NCBI GenBank assembly: GCA_015501595.1
Contig: JADNRX010001314.1
Span: 1 to 11,280 of the forward strand
Reading direction: 5' to 3'
From: Hymenopellis radicata
Taxonomy: Eukaryota > Basidiomycota > Agaricomycetes > Agaricales > Physalacriaceae
Length of the DNA stretch: 11,280 nucleotides
Position numbers and translations under genes: made by a program. The notes beneath the pieces were generated by a model that did no database searches, was not told the origin of the DNA, and saw only the letters and a program-made list of their open reading frames with translations. Shown here piece after piece: positions 8,167-11,280 of this stretch (its first letter is position 1; each line of letters starts with the position of its first letter).

Positions 8167-10075
8167 TCACGACCAGCCATCAGACTTCCGCCCACGAAGA
8201 GGTAGTGGGAGCCAGGGTTTCTGCGTCTGGGGTCTTCGATTCATCATACTGGATGACAGTCCTACCCGTCGCATTTTGGCGAGCTTGCGGAAGCCACCCA
8301 CGGACATGAGGATGACCACGGCTGTCGAGAACCCGGTCATGGCGTAGAATGCATACCAGTGGGCTTCGAAATGGTTTGTCAACTGTAGCGAATGGCGTCA
8401 GTAGGTTTGCGAGCATCCAATGGAATGTCTTACATTCATACCCAGGAGGCCGGCCAAGAATGCCCCAGTACCAACACCAAAGGTGGCGATCGACACCTTC
8501 ACGACCATCTGTCAGTACTTCTGATACCGGTGCTTGTTAAAACATACCTGCAAGTCTAGGGCTAGTAGCGAGTTGCGGTTGGCGTCTAAGATTAACTCTA
8601 CGATCTCTTGCGTGGATTCAACGTTGTTCTGTGCAGTGTCAAAACAACGCCGACAATTGACAATGACCAGGGACGAACATCCATGTTGCCAACTTCGCTG
8701 ACGATTTCTTCGACCTGCTTGGAGAAAGATTCCAGAAGAAACTCCAACTCCTCGTGGTCTTGCATTTCTCGCTTCGTGTTGTTTTTCTTGTCCGTTAGAT
8801 ACATCGCGTTCAAATCATCATCTACGATCGTTGGAAGGTTATCCCGCGAAATGGAAGATAGTTACATACCCTGTTCTAAAACTTCCTCCAAGGCTTGCTC
8901 AACTAACGCCGACCGGTTAGCTTTATAAAATAGACATCACGACAACTTACCAGTTTAGCGCGACTCTGAAAGCTGGCAAGCCGCCTCGGTAATGCAGCAG
9001 ACGTTTTAACCGATCGTGATCGATGTCGTCTTCTAGTTCGGCAAGGAGACTGCCGACTAGATTCCGAATGAACACCATTTCCGCCTCTAGCGCGTTGATG
9101 ACGAAAGCAGGATGGATTCAAGGGCTCTGGAAATCGACATGATAAGACCTCTCGACGAACAGCGGAAGACGAACCTAAATTCATAAGGTAAAGCCTGTCG
9201 TCTTGCTTTTCAGATTATGCTAAATTCTTGTGAGCGGCTGGAATAATCCCAAACCCGTGAAGCATACCTCCAAGTGGTATAAAAAGACGGAGTGGAGTCG
9301 CGAGTCAGCGGAGCCATAAGTGTCGAATAGAATGACAGCGTCTGCCTTGACAAGAGCGCGAACATGGAGTATGTTCACCTGAAATGCAGGTGTGAATATC
9401 ACTACACTCCGAAACGAATGAACGTGCCAGTATCGCCTCCCTACGAACTAGAATTGTAGGAACGAGGTTGGGAACTCTGGAATCTATTTTGCGGAGGTCA
9501 CGCGCTAGACGAAGAGGTTGTCAAACAGACAACTAGACGGACATGCGGTACTGACATACGTTTAGACGATTGCTCCGCACTCAAGTCAGCCTTTTTGAAT
9601 TGGCCCGATATTGTCTTGACGTTTCCTTGAAAGGGGTGCGAGTGAGATACTAAACTATTTCATTTGAGCAAAGGCTCTTTCTACCTTCCGCATCAAGACC
9701 GTGCCTTCAGACAATGAAATTTTGAACACAAGACCGCAAACCGAGGTACTCACAGCGTAGCATGAGATCCGTGGGCTGACGGCCCTTCATAACTTTATCT
9801 AATATAGCCGACTTTGGCGACCTGCTCCTCCTCTTCAGTCAGCGGTTCAGTGCTGTCCAAAGGATCGGACCTGGGTCGCCAACGAAGATATCGCGTGCCC
9901 GCGGTATAGTACCATGAACCAAATCGGTGGGAACGAGGGAGAGCGGAGGCCAGTGGACATTTTTCAGGTTCTTGCCGGGACCAGAAGCCGGATAGGAAGT
10001 AAAAGCGCGCAGTGCAGTTCGACGCGCGGCTCCCGTTACATGGCTAGGTAAATGTCCCCAAGGAGCGATATTCAT
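8167..10075 (-). CDS. MRS2: Mitochondrial inner-membrane magnesium channel Mrs2, 12 exons, several frame breaks
   Basis: Exons in coding order: 10075-9754, 9704-9685, 9625-9560, 9504-9428, 9378-9268, 9219-9175, 9126-8951, 8902-8870, 8821-8679, 8628-8548, 8496-8434, 8382-8167; about 451 aa when corrected. Mrs2 is a CorA-type pentameric channel that brings Mg2+ into the mitochondrial matrix. The N-terminus (MNIAPWGHLPSH, then arginine-rich and free of acidic residues for about 40 positions) looks like a targeting presequence. Then come LRKIDSRVPNLVPTILVRRE, VNILHVRALVKADAVILFDT, RALESILL, AELEDDIDHDRLKRLLHY, DDDLNAMYLTDKK, and STQEIVELILDANRNSL. The signature GMN follows transmembrane helix 1 at about residues 378-380; helix 2 is near 389-411. 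Seven single-base breaks are needed to hold this frame: near 9866, 9809, 9694, 9191, 9102, 8989 and 8951. Each lies in a base run. Intron 9379-9427 starts with GC. The start is chosen for the presequence; the frame stays open upstream to 10195. Confidence 0.87.
9379..9427 (-). other. GC-AG intron in MRS2
   Basis: Removing these 49 nt joins ...REAIL to VNILHVRAL exactly in phase, as expected from the family. The donor reads CTG|GCACGT and the acceptor TTTCAG|GTG. The nearby GT (donor GTTCAT) would put the next exon out of frame. GC-AG introns are a known minor class in fungi, but a substituted base in the consensus sequence is also possible in this error-prone stretch. Confidence 0.65.
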
Positions 10076-10770
10076 GCGCGACGCCACACGGGGCCCGGGT
10101 CGCCAGTATCCCGCTGCCAGCAACTTTTGCAGATAGAAATGGAGGTCAGTGTCAGAGGGCCCCACGTGGCCTTGAGGCAAGTACTGACAAAGCATTTACG
10201 CGGCAATCCCGCCAACCCCCTGGTAAAAATACTTCCGCTACGCTTTCGCCCCTTCCCCACCCCCGCACTGTCCATCATTCCGATGTATTTTGAAAGAAAA
10301 AGATTGACCAATCAGTGTAATGGTAATCAAGCGCTCTTGACTGTGCACCTAATGAATGGCAGGTATGGGCTTCTTACAGTCCACGATCTTCGTACAACGT
10401 GCTCCGCATCAAACCACGTCGGACGTAAATCCGAGAAAAACATATCCGAGAGGATGGAGCAGATGACCACGTCCTGCCCACACGGATGCCTGATTGAAGT
10501 TTAATAGAGGCCTCCGATCTGGCTTATCGGGGACCAGAATATTCGTGAGTGTAAGTCAAGTTGTCAACAACGTTTTTATAACGAGGTCACCGGTCGTATC
10601 CGTTTATAGGAAGTAAACATGGCACACCGATCGTATCTGTTCATTCTGCGCCGGGCCTGAGCCTTTCGCAGGCCATTACATATACCCAGATCTCTCTTCC
10701 TCCCACTTCATGCGCTCGCCGTATGATGTTCTCCGTTTGACATACCTTCACCAACTCCTCCTCTGCCACC
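10076..10770. promoter_or_regulatory. Divergent intergenic region between MRS2 and the right-hand gene
   Basis: This 695-bp stretch separates two outward-facing start codons and should carry both promoters. A CCAAT element on + lies at 10308-10312 (context TTGACCAATCAG), and a CACGTG palindrome lies at 10163-10168, about 88 bp before the MRS2 ATG. A CATATA stretch near 10678 lies about 90 bp before the right-hand ATG, which is followed by a pyrimidine-rich leader. Open frames inside this region (10052-10504 on +, 10072-10311 on -) show nothing recognisable. Motif calls are by eye and tentative. Confidence 0.45.
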
Positions 10771-11280
10771 ATGTCTGAGACTCGAAGGCTTTTGGAAGCG
10801 GCTCACGCCCTCTCCATCCTTCTCCGTTCCCGCGGAGTACCCCACGCGTTTTATGGTAGCGCGATGACAGCAGCGCTTGCCACCATCCTCACTCCGATGT
10901 GCGCCTCGCGTTTTTTCCCGTACACCAAGGCTAATGCTATGACAGGAAATGTCATGCATCGTCGAAGGAGGGCAGACCTCAGCCCATCCATTTCGTCGCG
11001 TGAGAGAAGCAGTTGCTACGAGCGACGATTTCGCTGTGGTGCATTCTCCGTGGACGAATCGGTAAGCGGTGTTTTCCGCTTCCTTCTTCCCCACACCATC
11101 ACTTACGAGCCGAACAGGTTGCACGTCACCTATAGTCGGCTAATCCCCGCCATAGAAGTGAGTAGCCTGTTCGTCGTAGACGCGGATTCTCCATGACGGT
11201 AAACTCTACTGCAAAGATCGAAATTCTTCTGCTGGGGAAACGGGACCTCGTCGTTTGGATGCTACTACGATCATGAAAAT
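10771..11280 (+). CDS. Uncharacterised basidiomycete protein, 5' part only, two frame breaks
   Basis: Exons: 10771-10898, 10946-11061, 11118-11157, 11217 to beyond the window end. The ATG sits in a strong context (GCCACCATG). The protein begins MSETRRLLEAAHALSILLRS, then RGVPHAFYGSAMTAALA, CIVEGGQTSAHPFRRVREAV, HSPWTNRLHVTYSRLIPAIE and, after intron 3, IEILLAGETGPRRLD. I associate this pattern with conserved hypothetical proteins of mushroom-forming fungi and know no function for it; the GS followed later by alternating hydrophobic strands faintly recalls a nucleotidyltransferase-type fold, which I cannot verify. Two breaks are needed: one missing G at the intron 1 acceptor (10945-10946) and one missing G near 11231 (CTGCTGGGG, expected CTGGCTGGGG). 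Introns of 47, 56 and 59 nt have GT-AG ends, and the first has a CTAAT branch-like site. No signal peptide or membrane segment is seen in the part present. Confidence 0.65.

Noticed and set aside
10052..10504. 150-aa open frame on the plus strand
   Set aside because: It overlaps the MRS2 start and the divergent promoter region, is low in protein character and has no domain.
10708..11124. 138-aa open frame on the minus strand
   Set aside because: It overlaps the right-hand gene, whose + strand exons have consistent splice sites, a strong start context and a protein-like pattern. The minus frame has no recognisable motif.

Overview
The window looks like nuclear DNA of a filamentous basidiomycete, probably an Agaricomycete. 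The reasons are genes split by many very short GT-AG introns (about 46-67 nt) with CTAAC/CTGAC-like branch sites close to the acceptor, roughly even base composition, and the mix of gene families: a fungal Stealth-type sugar-phosphate transferase, a retinol-dehydrogenase-like SDR, mitochondrial MRS2, and a protein type I associate with mushroom-forming fungi. None of the genes is a single long ORF; each had to be assembled from exons by eye.

Layout. 1-1405: no gene I can support. 1627-3852 (+): eight-exon Stealth-family type II membrane protein, Xpt1/GNPTAB-like. 3853-4883: convergent gene-free spacer with short degenerate GTTGNAGTC repeats. 4884-6169 (-): seven-exon NAD(P)-dependent short-chain dehydrogenase, fully in frame, including a 16-nt exon. 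6170-8166: about 2 kb with no convincing gene. 8167-10075 (-): twelve-exon MRS2 mitochondrial magnesium channel with the GMN motif, a likely targeting presequence and one GC-AG intron. 10076-10770: divergent promoter region. 10771-end (+): 5' part of an uncharacterised, intron-containing gene cut by the window edge.

The genes do not form an obvious pathway or cluster. They act in the secretory pathway (Stealth), in cytosolic or membrane redox metabolism (SDR) and in the mitochondrial inner membrane (MRS2). I found no evidence of a new defence system, mobile element or CRISPR array.

The most notable signal is ten single-base reading-frame breaks: one in the Stealth gene, seven in MRS2 and two in the last gene. 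Each can be explained by one base too many or too few in a mononucleotide run. Splice sites and protein motifs remain conserved on both sides of each break, and the SDR has none. I favour consensus sequencing error over gene decay, but only reads or transcripts can settle it.
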